In this document: piece after piece, positions 46,829 to 54,669 of the stretch
Layout of the letters: each line of letters begins with the position of its first letter
Position numbering within the stretch: the stretch's first letter is position 1
NCBI GenBank assembly: GCA_023457495.1
Contig: JAEWLQ010000110.1
Location: forward strand, 1-60,995
Source: Pseudomonadota bacterium
GTDB lineage: Bacteria; Pseudomonadota; Gammaproteobacteria; Steroidobacterales; Steroidobacteraceae
Length of the DNA stretch: 60,995 nucleotides
Direction of reading: 5' to 3'
Position numbers and translations under genes: made by a program
Notes under the pieces: model-generated
The model's database searches: none
Told to the model about the DNA's origin: nothing
The model's input: only the letters and a program-made list of their open reading frames with translations

Positions 46829-48163
46829 CTAGTCTGCAGCGCAGACCGCGTCGCTCACGACTTGTGCCAGTGCGGCACAGGCATTCACCGACAGGAACGG
46901 TCCGTGCGTGGTGTCGTGCCGGCGCGTCGAACGCACGAGCAGGCCGTGCAGGCGCTCCACGCCGAGCTTCTGGTCGCGGGCCAGCAGCAGCGCGACCACG
47001 CCGGTCACCTGGGCCGTGGCGAGCGAACTGCCGGAGGCGAAATCGTAGTGGCCGTCGGGCACGAGCGTGACGATGTCGCGCGCGGGCGCCCGCAACGGAT
47101 CTCCGTCCGGGCGCAGCCACGCATCCTCCGACTCGGCGACGGGCAGCACGTTCGGTAGTTTGGCCGGGAATCCGAATCGGGGATCCGTGGAGGTGGCGCC
47201 GACGATGATCACGCCGGCTTGCGTGGCCCGGTCGACCAGGGCCGTGAGCAGGGGATCGTCGGGGCCCACGAGGCTCAGGTTGACGATCTGCGCCTTCGCC
47301 ATGAGCGCGTCCGCCAGCGCCTGCGCGATCGTGAAGGAATTGCAGCGTCCCGCGGCGCTGGCCGCGGGCTGCCAGCAGGCCTTGTACGCGAGCAGCCGGA
47401 CGCCGGGAGCGACGCCCACGATGCCGATGCCATTGTTGGCCGATGCCGCGATGAGCCCGGCCACCTGCGTGCCGTGGCGGTCGGCGCGGAACGCAGTGGC
47501 GTCATCGTCGACGTAGTTGCGTGTCGCCTCGGTGCGTCCGGCGAGATCCGGATGCGAGGTGTCGACGCCGGTGTCGATGACCGCGACCCGCACCCCGACA
47601 CCGCGGCTCACGCGGTGCGCATCCGCCACGTCGAGCGCGCTCACGTTGGACTGCAGCTTCGCGTATGGATCGTCGAAAGCGGCGCTCGCCGTCGACTCGA
47701 ATTCATTGAGCGGTTGCGCGATCAGCACGCGTTCGTCGGACGCCAGGCGCTGCAGCACGGCTTCGCGCGTGGTGCCGGGCGGAATCCGGAACAACACGCA
47801 GTGCATCCGCAGCCGCTCGATCGGCCATTCGGACACGGGCGTGAGCGAATGAGCGCGCGCGAGGTCGCGGATCATCGAGGCCGCGGTCGCGCCGATGCGG
47901 TAGTTGGTGATCGAGCCGTAACCGTGCGCCGTGCCGCCGACGGCGGCGGCACGTGCGGCCACGGGATTGTCCACCGCCACCACGATGAACTGGGCAGGCG
48001 ACATGCGCACTTCCGCCGGGGTCAGCACCGGCGGCGGCGCGGCGCAGACCGCAGCGGCGACCAACAAGAACATCGCCGCCAGGGCCGCGCAGGTCCGGCG
48101 TCGCAAGACGTGCACTGTGAACCCGCGGGTTTCAGCGTGCGACAGGTTGCGCAAAGTCGACAT
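46829..48163 (-). CDS. Subtilisin-like S8 peptidase with altered oxyanion site
   Basis: A 444-aa exported protein. After a signal region (RRRTCAALAAMFLLVAAAVCA) comes a pro-domain-like stretch (about 45-156) ending LASDERVLIAQPLNEFE. The catalytic domain has Asp197 in VAVIDTGVDTSHPDL, His230 in RHGTQVAG and Ser380 in ASGSSLATAQVTG. The AAGN motif that supplies the oxyanion Asn is replaced by VGATST (about 321-326). ATG 48163 has AAGGA five bases upstream and lies 32 bases inside the anti-sigma gene, so translation is coupled. It could be an active but slow enzyme, or mainly a binding protein. Confidence 0.8.
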   Translation of the reverse strand: MSTLRNLSHAETRGFTVHVLRRRTCAALAAMFLLVAAAVCAAPPPVLTPAEVRMSPAQFIVVAVDNPVAARAAAVGGTAHGYGSITNYRIGATAASMIRDLARAHSLTPVSEWPIERLRMHCVLFRIPPGTTREAVLQRLASDERVLIAQPLNEFESTASAAFDDPYAKLQSNVSALDVADAHRVSRGVGVRVAVIDTGVDTSHPDLAGRTEATRNYVDDDATAFRADRHGTQVAGLIAASANNGIGIVGVAPGVRLLAYKACWQPAASAAGRCNSFTIAQALADALMAKAQIVNLSLVGPDDPLLTALVDRATQAGVIIVGATSTDPRFGFPAKLPNVLPVAESEDAWLRPDGDPLRAPARDIVTLVPDGHYDFASGSSLATAQVTGVVALLLARDQKLGVERLHGLLVRSTRRHDTTHGPFLSVNACAALAQVVSDAVCAAD

Positions 48164-48824
48164 TCGGATCCTTCGCGATCACCGCGGCGACGGACTCCGC
48201 CGAGGCCCCCGAAGCCACGGCATCCGGCGACAGCTCGGCCGTGTAATTGCCCGACTTGCCCGGCCCCCCGACGATCGTGAGGCCCTGGTGAGCGAGCAAT
48301 GTGTTGATGGTCCCGACCGGAGCTTCCGGCGCGAACACGATGCGCAGCGTGGGCGCGATGCGTGCCGGCTCGACCGCGGCCACCGTCGTGTAGCCTTTCG
48401 CATCGGCGATGCCGTCGACGAGTTGCGCGCCGCGCAGGGCGGCAAGCCCGAGCACTCCCAGGCCGATCGCCTGGATGACCACCGCGGCCGCGAGCCACCG
48501 GACCGTTCGCGAGCCGCGAGCACCCGACGCCGTTGAATTCGCCCCGCCGTGCCGTTGCGATGCGGTTTCGGATGCCTCGATGCGAGCCCAGAGCTTCTCG
48601 AACGACTGCTGCTCTTCCTCGGCCGCCGCGGGCGAAGGCACCGCGCCGACGCGATTCATACGGGCCGCGAGCCCGCGTTGCGACGCCAGCTCGGCGCGAC
48701 ACTCGGCGCAGGACTGCACATGTGCCTCGACCCATTCACGGTCGGGGAGCCCGATGCGGCCGTTGGCCAGCCAGGGCAGCAGCGCCCAGGCTTCGGCATG
48801 CGTGTCGGGGATACGGGGGTTCAT
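48132..48824 (-). CDS. Membrane anti-sigma factor with subtilase-pro-domain-like periplasmic domain
   Basis: A 230-aa regulator. The cytoplasmic part has the zinc anti-sigma motif His35-x3-Cys39-x2-Cys42 (EAHVQSCAECRAEL). One membrane helix follows (RWLAAAVVIQAIGLGVLGLAAL, about 109-131). The periplasmic part (132-230) is beta-alpha-beta in pattern: LRIVFAPEAPVGTINTLL, LTIVGGPGKSGNYTAEL, VAAVIAKDPNVDFAQPV. The last piece closely recalls the end of subtilase pro-domains (repeat of ...L...DP.V.yA.P). ATG 48824 overlaps the sigma gene stop (ATGA). The similarity is by eye, not by search. Confidence 0.75.
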   Translation of the reverse strand: MNPRIPDTHAEAWALLPWLANGRIGLPDREWVEAHVQSCAECRAELASQRGLAARMNRVGAVPSPAAAEEEQQSFEKLWARIEASETASQRHGGANSTASGARGSRTVRWLAAAVVIQAIGLGVLGLAALRGAQLVDGIADAKGYTTVAAVEPARIAPTLRIVFAPEAPVGTINTLLAHQGLTIVGGPGKSGNYTAELSPDAVASGASAESVAAVIAKDPNVDFAQPVAR

Positions 48825-49426
48825 GAACGATCTCCAGTCATTCCGGCCAGTGGTGGCAAAACTTGTTTGAGGGTCTCGCGCGCCCGGAACAGGCGGGTTT
48901 TCACGGTATTCACCGGACAGTCGAGGATTTCGGCCACTTCTTCGCAGGAGTGGCCGAGCGTGTAGGTGAGCTCGAGTGTCATGCGCTGTTCCACGGGCAG
49001 CCGCTCGAGACCCAGGGAAAGCCACTGCTGGTTGGTTTCGTCGTCCTCGGACGAGCCGACGCTCACGCAGTCCTCGTTGAAGGGTTCGTTGGAGACCGGG
49101 CGCAACTTCGCGCGGCGCAGTACGTTGAGCGCGCGCCGGTAGGCGATTCCGATGATCCAGGTCGAAAGCTGCGAGGCGCCGCGAAAATCGGACGCCTTGG
49201 TCCATACCACCCAGAAGGTGTCGTTGACGACTTCCTCGATGTCTTCCCGGCGCACCGACATGCGCGCCAGCAGGCGCGACAGGCGCTGGTAGTAGTTTGC
49301 ATACAGGACACGGAAAGCCGCCTGGTCGCGGGCGCGCACGATGCGATCCAGCAGTTCGCGGTCGGGGAGGTCGGGGGTGGCGCCCGGCGCCCGCGGAGCC
49401 AGCGTTTCTAGGGTCTTGAGCGCCAC
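48821..49426 (-). CDS. ECF-type RNA polymerase sigma factor
   Basis: A 201-aa sigma-70-family factor. Region 2 shows RDQAAFRVLYANYYQRLSRL and EEVVNDTFWVVWTKASDF with FRGASQLSTWIIGIAYRRAL; region 4 has LPVEQRMTLELTYTLGHSCE and VAEILDCPVNTVKTRLFRAR. It starts at GTG 49426 with GGGAGG about nine bases upstream; an ATG five bases before is out of frame. Its stop overlaps the anti-sigma start. The product would be held at the membrane by that protein and released on an envelope signal. Confidence 0.88.
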   Translation of the reverse strand: MALKTLETLAPRAPGATPDLPDRELLDRIVRARDQAAFRVLYANYYQRLSRLLARMSVRREDIEEVVNDTFWVVWTKASDFRGASQLSTWIIGIAYRRALNVLRRAKLRPVSNEPFNEDCVSVGSSEDDETNQQWLSLGLERLPVEQRMTLELTYTLGHSCEEVAEILDCPVNTVKTRLFRARETLKQVLPPLAGMTGDRS

Positions 49427-49496
49427 GGCATCGAACCTCCCGGGGAGCGGCTGCCGTATGAGTACCGGGAACGGGGGACAAGGTTCCCCGCGGGGG

Positions 49497-50237
49497 TTAC
49501 CGGGTCGTCGAAAAGCGCCACAGCGCCGTCAGGGCTACCCGATCACCGACCGACGATTCCGGGAAGTGCTCCGCGGCCCGGTCGTCGACCCCGAGATAGG
49601 CGAGCTGCAGCTCGAAAGGCGCGAGCGTCGCCGTGACGGTCGCGTTCCAGTAGTTGTAACTGTCGTCGTAGACCGCTTCCAGGTTGTAGTGCCCGAAGCC
49701 GGCCGATACCGCCCAGCGGTCATCGAAAGCGTGCCGTGCGGACAGCTCGAGCGCCCAGGTGCCGCCGTTCTCCCCATAACCGGGCGCGGTCCCGATGGCG
49801 TGGGTGTCGGGCGAGTAGATAGCCGCGAGGAAGACCCGGTCGCGGAATCCGAGCGTCGTCGTGAGCTCGGTACGGTCGTAATTCACGCGCCGCGGATCGT
49901 CGGGGTAGATGTACCGCGAGACGCGCAGGTCGAAGGAGTAGTCCTCGGAGATTCGCCAATACCGCCCGAGCCAGGCGTCCATCTCGACCGGCGCGCTCGG
50001 GCCGGGATTGGGATCCACGGTCGCGACGAATGCGCCGACATAGATCTCCCTCGGGAATTCGACATCGATCGAGCCTTGGGCCGCCGGCTTTCCGCGGGTC
50101 AACGACAGTCCGCGGAACACGAAATCGGAGGTCGCTCCCAGGCTGCCCGAGACGACGTGGACGTTTTCGGCCCGCGCTGCCGTGCTTCCGGCGAGCCCCG
50201 CGACGAGGGTCATGAACGGGAGCAAACTGAGTCGCAT
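49497..50237 (-). CDS. TorF-family putative porin (TIGR02001-like)
   Basis: A 246-aa outer-membrane beta-barrel protein. The signal peptide is LLPFMTLVAGLAGSTAARAE; the mature part begins VSGSLGATSDFVFRGLSLTRGKPAAQGSID, which is the hallmark of the family, and continues with strands such as YVGAFVATVD and RYWRISEDYSFDLRVSRYIY. It ends ALTALWRFSTTR, not the usual Phe, though an aromatic is near. The frame extends to 50426; Met 50237 gives the signal peptide. It is transcribed towards the sigma gene on the same strand, with 70 bases between them, so shared control is possible. Confidence 0.8.
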   Translation of the reverse strand: MRLSLLPFMTLVAGLAGSTAARAENVHVVSGSLGATSDFVFRGLSLTRGKPAAQGSIDVEFPREIYVGAFVATVDPNPGPSAPVEMDAWLGRYWRISEDYSFDLRVSRYIYPDDPRRVNYDRTELTTTLGFRDRVFLAAIYSPDTHAIGTAPGYGENGGTWALELSARHAFDDRWAVSAGFGHYNLEAVYDDSYNYWNATVTATLAPFELQLAYLGVDDRAAEHFPESSVGDRVALTALWRFSTTR

Positions 50238-50724
50238 CCGGAAAGTGTGCGTCACTGTCGGAAGTTCCGTCAGGGCCTTCGATAGGCCAAAGCCAGTCTG
50301 CCCAGACCGCCCCCGGGCTGGCAAGCAGAGGACCGGGGGAGAACGTGAATCCGCCATCGCGCACGCGCGTGATCCCCCCGTGATCAACATGCTCGCCAGG
50401 CGCATTCGATCATCGGCGTCCAGCAACGCAATGTTGCTGGACGAACTGATCGCGATGCGAAGTAGTTTGTCGTCGTGCGGATGAGTCGCGCCGGCATGGC
50501 GGAATAACTACCCGGGCCGCGCTCGATCGGGTGGGCGCCTGCACCGCCGCTGGGCGCCCACCAGCTGACATAACGCCGTGAGGGGGTTCTCATAATCTGG
50601 CGCGTTCAAAGGCACTTCACGGAACCGCGGAAAAGATGCGACGTGCGTGGGTATTGGCCGGGTAGTGCTCGTCTAATCTCCTTGCGCGCCACGGAGGCGA
50701 GGACAAATTCAGGCGGAGTCACCG
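50238..50724. other. 487-base divergent intergenic region
   Basis: This region between the porin gene and the GTG of the cyclic-di-GMP gene shows no convincing coding sequence on either strand. It holds one strong inverted repeat (50417-50443) and likely both promoters. I see no riboswitch or small RNA that I could name. Confidence 0.5.
50417..50443. promoter_or_regulatory. 11-base perfect inverted repeat with 5-base loop
   Basis: CGTCCAGCAAC (50417-50427) and GTTGCTGGACG (50433-50443) are exact reverse complements separated by GCAAT. No T-run follows. Its place in a divergent intergenic region, about 180 bases from the porin start and 280 from the next gene, suits an operator or a hairpin in a leader. 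Confidence 0.5.
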
Positions 50725-52518
50725 GTGAAGTCGGCGGAAGTCACATCGCTCGATGCGGGCGCTAATTCGGAGCGGAGCACGGAAAGCGTCCTGCGGGCCG
50801 TCTGTCTGCGTCTTGGTTGCACGGCTGCCGCCGCGGTGTTTCCGCGAGAACAGAACCGCGTGTTGTGGGGTCGCTCGACCGCCGACATCGAGTTCGCGCA
50901 AGCGCAAACCGGCATCGCCGGGGACGAACTCGCGCGACGTACCATCGAAACGCGCAAGCCGGTCGCGACAAATCGCCTGCGGCATCAGCGTGGCGGCGAC
51001 GTCGCATGCAAGCTGGTCGCAGTGCCACTGATCGCGCGCGGTGGTCCCGCTGGCGCGCTCATCATTTTCAATCGGCCGGACGAGCCCAGCTTCGATGAGT
51101 TCACCGTGCGTCGACTCGCGCGCTTCGCGCGACTGCTGGCGCGCAATGCGACGCAGGATCTCGATGCACTCACGGGGCTGCTGTCGTGGGATGGGTTCAA
51201 GAATCGCGTCGATGCCTGGCAACGCGCGAGCGAACCGGCGGCGATGGTTTCGATGCTGTACGGCGACATCGATCGACTGCACGTCATCAACGACCTGGCG
51301 GGTTTCGCCGATGGCGACAAGGTCATCCGGCGCTGCGGCCTCGCGATCCGCCGTGCGCTGGTCGGCTCGGAGAGCTTCGCGTGCCGCCTGTCGGGTGACC
51401 GCTTCACCGTCTTCATTCCGCACATGAATCTCGCGCAGGCGCGACAGCTCGCCGAGCGCGTCTGCCGCGAAGTGAGCGCAGCTCCCGCGCAGGACGAAAT
51501 GGATCATCCGGTTTCGATGTCGTGGGGCGTCGTGTCCACGCAGGTCGCAGACCTGCATCTCGACCACCGGATCGCCGAGGCCGAGATCGCCTGCAAGACC
51601 GCCAAGGACCGCGGGCGTGGCCGCGTGGAGGTCTACCAGGATACGGACCAGAGCATGATCCGTCGCCATGACGAGATCGGGCTCATCGGCGCCGTGCGCG
51701 AGGCGCTGCGTCTGCGGCGCATCGTCGTGTTCGCGCAGCCGATCGCGCCGCTGATCAACCGCAACCTGCCGACGACCTACGAACTGCTGGTCCGCATCGT
51801 GGATGCGAAGGGCAACATCGTCGAAGCGGCGGACTTCATGTCCGCGGCGACGCGTTACCAGATCCTGCCGGAGATCGATCGGGCCGTCTGCGAGCGCGCC
51901 TTCGAGCAACTGTCGAAGAGTTCGGCGCGCGGGCCGTTGCGCGTGTCGATCAACCTTTCGGGTCCTTCGCTGTCGGATCCGGAATTCCTCGAATGGCTGC
52001 TGTCCGCGATGGCGAAGTACCGCATCGACGGCACGAGCCTGGCGTTCGAGATCACCGAGGCCGCGGCGGCCGCGAACCTGCAGCAGGTTCAGGAATTCAT
52101 CCGCCGCCTCACCAGTCACGGCGTGCGCTTCGCGCTCGATGACTTCGGCACGGGTGTGAGCTCGCTCGCCTACCTCAAGAATCTCGAGATCAACACGATC
52201 AAGCTCGATGGCTCGTACGTGCGCGACGTGCTGACGAATCCGCGCTCGCAGGCGCTGGTGCGGGCGATCGTGCAGCTCGCGGAAGCCATGGGGATCACCA
52301 CGGTCGCCGAATACGTGGAGTCGAATTGCGTGCGCGATCGGCTCGCGTCGCTCGGCATCCAGTTCGGGCAGGGCTTCGCGCTCGGCCGTCCCGGTCCGCT
52401 CGATGATGTCCTGGCCGCGGTCGTCGAGCAGGCGCCGCAGGGCCGCGAACGGCCGTTCAACGACAGCACGTCGTTCACCACCGTCTCCGGCATCCCCATC
52501 ATGTTCAAACACGCGTAA
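50725..52518 (+). CDS. GAF-GGDEF(degenerate)-EAL cyclic-di-GMP protein
   Basis: A 597-aa protein with N-terminal GAF-like domain (about 15-135), a GGDEF domain with the active-site motif reduced to RLSGDRF (223-227), and an EAL domain (about 325-585). The EAL residues are well kept: YELLVRI, INLSG, FEITEA, ALDDFGTG, IKLDGSY, AEYVES and FGQGFAL. It is likely a phosphodiesterase whose GGDEF serves as sensor of GTP. It starts at GTG 50725, with GGAG six bases upstream. The TAA stop overlaps the left REP palindrome. Confidence 0.82.
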   Translation: MKSAEVTSLDAGANSERSTESVLRAVCLRLGCTAAAAVFPREQNRVLWGRSTADIEFAQAQTGIAGDELARRTIETRKPVATNRLRHQRGGDVACKLVAVPLIARGGPAGALIIFNRPDEPSFDEFTVRRLARFARLLARNATQDLDALTGLLSWDGFKNRVDAWQRASEPAAMVSMLYGDIDRLHVINDLAGFADGDKVIRRCGLAIRRALVGSESFACRLSGDRFTVFIPHMNLAQARQLAERVCREVSAAPAQDEMDHPVSMSWGVVSTQVADLHLDHRIAEAEIACKTAKDRGRGRVEVYQDTDQSMIRRHDEIGLIGAVREALRLRRIVVFAQPIAPLINRNLPTTYELLVRIVDAKGNIVEAADFMSAATRYQILPEIDRAVCERAFEQLSKSSARGPLRVSINLSGPSLSDPEFLEWLLSAMAKYRIDGTSLAFEITEAAAAANLQQVQEFIRRLTSHGVRFALDDFGTGVSSLAYLKNLEINTIKLDGSYVRDVLTNPRSQALVRAIVQLAEAMGITTVAEYVESNCVRDRLASLGIQFGQGFALGRPGPLDDVLAAVVEQAPQGRERPFNDSTSFTTVSGIPIMFKHA

Positions 52519-52536
52519 TGGGGTCAGACCCCATTT
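52517..52536. repeat. REP palindrome, left
   Basis: AATGGGGTCAGACCCCATTT. The core GGGGTCAGACCCC is a near-perfect palindrome. Its first bases overlap the TAA stop of the preceding gene. Confidence 0.75.
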
Positions 52537-52537
52537 C

Positions 52538-53215
52538 CTAGCAATCAGTGCCGGATCTGGCTTTGCGTGGACGCCCGGCCTCCACAAGTGATTGCTCGAG
52601 CCGCTCGCGTTTTACTGCTTCCGATACCCACTCCGGATCACCAAACGGGCGTTGACGATTGACGCTGGTGCGAATGGCCTCGAGCTCGACTGCCGTCTGT
52701 GGGCAATTCACCCAGTCTATCCAGCCCGAAGGCAGTGCTACGGGTGGATCCGCAAGCGCGAGTGCGTGATTTGCGCGGAGGCGCCAGCTAAGGCTCCCCC
52801 AATTCCAGTCCTCAGCCCTCGCAACTAGCTTCGCGCGCAAGGCGTTTCGCTCGACATACCTCAGAAGCGTCAACAGATGATGATCACCCTGGACGGGCAC
52901 ATGTTTGTAACGCCCCTGCCAGACATGGCCGGTGGTGCCGTATTTCTCGTGATAGTGACGTGCATGCGTCGTGAACAGCCATTGCATCCATCGCGGAATA
53001 TCCTTGTCGCCAAGAGGTCGCAGGACCAGATGCACGTGGTTCGGCATCACGCATGCCGCGAGCAGCGGTATGCCGATTCGTTCCTGCGCTTTCTCAACAA
53101 GGCGGAGGAACAAGGAGTAGTCGGCAGATTGATGGAACACCTCCGCCTTGCGATTCGCGCGATTGAGAACGTGGTAACACTCGTTTGCGAAAAGCTGGCG
53201 GGGTGGGCGAGGCAT
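52538..53215 (-). CDS. REP-associated tyrosine transposase (RAYT, Y1_Tnp)
   Basis: A 225-aa HUH endonuclease of the IS200/IS605-related RAYT family that cuts at REP palindromes. It has the N-terminal RQLFANECYHVLNRAN, the HUH motif MPNHVHLVL (His60, His62), KYGTTGHVWQGRYKHVPVQ and the nucleophile-candidate Tyr120 in LRYVERNAL. The C-terminus beyond residue 150 varies in the family. The protein appears complete and lies between inverted REP copies, so it may still act on REPs elsewhere in the genome. Confidence 0.85.
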   Translation of the reverse strand: MPRPPRQLFANECYHVLNRANRKAEVFHQSADYSLFLRLVEKAQERIGIPLLAACVMPNHVHLVLRPLGDKDIPRWMQWLFTTHARHYHEKYGTTGHVWQGRYKHVPVQGDHHLLTLLRYVERNALRAKLVARAEDWNWGSLSWRLRANHALALADPPVALPSGWIDWVNCPQTAVELEAIRTSVNRQRPFGDPEWVSEAVKRERLEQSLVEAGRPRKARSGTDC

Positions 53216-53320
53216 TCGCGAAAACTAATGTGATTCGCATCCCTTTTACATCCGCGAATCTGCCGTGTTGGTCGACTTTGATAGCAGGTGAGTTCGTCAG
53301 GTCTGGCACCTTTTGCTAGC

Positions 53321-53341
53321 AAATGGGGTCTGACCCCATTT
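53321..53341. repeat. REP palindrome, right (inverted)
   Basis: The sequence reads AAATGGGGTCTGACCCCATT plus T and is the inverted copy of the left palindrome. It stands 14 bases before the start of the MFS transporter and may act as a transcription barrier for it. Confidence 0.75.
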
Positions 53342-53354
53342 ATCCTCGCGCGCG

Positions 53355-54665
53355 ATGCTCAAACTCTCGCGTTACCAGTGGACCGTCTTCGCGGCGGCGT
53401 GGCTTGGCTGGGGCTTCGATATCTTCGACGGGCTGCTGTTCAACTTCGTAGCCCCGAACGCAATTCCCACCTTGTTAGGGGTGCCGATCGGCGGCGAGGA
53501 AGCGCGCGCGGCGTTGCCTTATTGGACGGGCATCCTGAATTCGCTGCTGCTGCTGGGGTGGGCCGCGGGTGGCGTGTTGTTCGGTCCCATCTCGGACCGC
53601 TTCGGCCGCAAGCGCGTGCTCATGATCACGATGCTGCTGTACGCCTTCGGCACGGCCGCCTGCGCATTCGTCACGGAGATGTGGCAGCTCATCATCTGCC
53701 GCATCATCGCGAGCCTGGGAATCGGTGGAGAGTGGGCCGCGGGCTCTTCGATGGTCGCCGAGGTGGTCCCCGAGGACCAGCGCGTCGAAGCGGGCGCCTT
53801 GCTCTATACGTCGGCGCCACTCGGCCTGTTCCTCGCCATGTACGTCAATGCGGAAGTCGCCGGCGACTGGTTCGCGCACGATCCGGCGATGTCCTGGCGC
53901 TATGTGCTGCTGTTCGGCCTGATCCCGGCCGGCGTCGCCTTCATCGTGCGCGCGTTCGTGCGTGAGCCGGAGCGCTGGGCCAAGGCCACGGCAAACGCCG
54001 CGCCGGCACGCGTACGGGAGATATTCGCGCCCGAGGTGCGCGGACGAACGGCCAGCGCGCTCATCGTCACGCTGGTGGCGCTGATCACCTGGTGGACCTG
54101 CAATGCCTTCCTGCAGGCGCTCGCCAACAGCCTTGCGGGCGTCGAAGCCGCGAACCGCGGACTCGACGCGGTCGCCACCGCCGCGCTCAAGCAGGAATGG
54201 ATCAAGCTCGCGACGACCTGCTTCAACTGGGGCGGCCTGATCGGCACGCTGCTCACGATCCCGGTCGCCAAGTATCTCGGCCGCCGCAAACTCTTCGCGA
54301 TCTACTTCACTGGCAGCGCAATCGCCGTCATGGCCGCCTGCGGGCTGGACATCCCCTCCGAGACGCGCCTCTACCTGTGGTTCTTCATCGGCCTCACTGT
54401 GTTCGGCGTCTTCGGCTGCTTCCCGTTCTATCTACCGGAGCTCTTCCCGACGCGCCTGCGCGCCACCGGCAGCGGCTTCTGCTACAACATCGGCCGTGTC
54501 ATCACGGCCGGCGGCGTGTTCGCGGTCGGTGCCATCGCGCAGGGCGCGAAGGGCGATCCGCAGATCATCCTGCAAACGCTGTTCGTGATCGGCTTCGTGC
54601 CGATCGTGGGGCTGTTGCTGCTGCACTGGATCATCGAGACGCGCGGACAGAAGATGCCGGACTAG
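53355..54665 (+). CDS. MFS transporter (AAHS/SHS-like)
   Basis: A 436-aa permease with 12 helices. Helix 1 has WLGWGFDIFDGLLFN, where the Asp residues recall the DxxD motif of aromatic-acid and organic-acid carriers. The loop 2-3 signature GPISDRFGRKR, loop IGGEWAAGSSMVAEVVP and YLPELFPTRLRATG are present. A proton-coupled carboxylate import role is likely, but the substrate is not defined. It starts 14 bases after the right REP palindrome and its stop TAG (54663) forms part of a TAGATAG heptamer. Confidence 0.8.
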   Translation: MLKLSRYQWTVFAAAWLGWGFDIFDGLLFNFVAPNAIPTLLGVPIGGEEARAALPYWTGILNSLLLLGWAAGGVLFGPISDRFGRKRVLMITMLLYAFGTAACAFVTEMWQLIICRIIASLGIGGEWAAGSSMVAEVVPEDQRVEAGALLYTSAPLGLFLAMYVNAEVAGDWFAHDPAMSWRYVLLFGLIPAGVAFIVRAFVREPERWAKATANAAPARVREIFAPEVRGRTASALIVTLVALITWWTCNAFLQALANSLAGVEAANRGLDAVATAALKQEWIKLATTCFNWGGLIGTLLTIPVAKYLGRRKLFAIYFTGSAIAVMAACGLDIPSETRLYLWFFIGLTVFGVFGCFPFYLPELFPTRLRATGSGFCYNIGRVITAGGVFAVGAIAQGAKGDPQIILQTLFVIGFVPIVGLLLLHWIIETRGQKMPD

Positions 54666-54669
54666 ATAG

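Larger units (their letters stand above)
52517..53341. mobile_element. RAYT transposase gene flanked by inverted REP palindromes
   Basis: About 825 bases: palindrome at 52517-52536, the RAYT gene on the minus strand, and an inverted copy of the palindrome at 53321-53341. The left end and the reverse complement of the right end share about 40 bases with few mismatches, including CTAGCAA next to each palindrome. Base composition is lower in GC than its neighbours. This is the arrangement of a domesticated IS200-like element and its REP pair. Confidence 0.75.

Noticed and set aside
49457..49487. GGAACCTT and TCATA upstream of the ECF gene as an autoregulated promoter
   Set aside because: The spacing is about three bases too long for RpoE-type promoters, and the -10 element is weak. 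It may still be real but I cannot support it.
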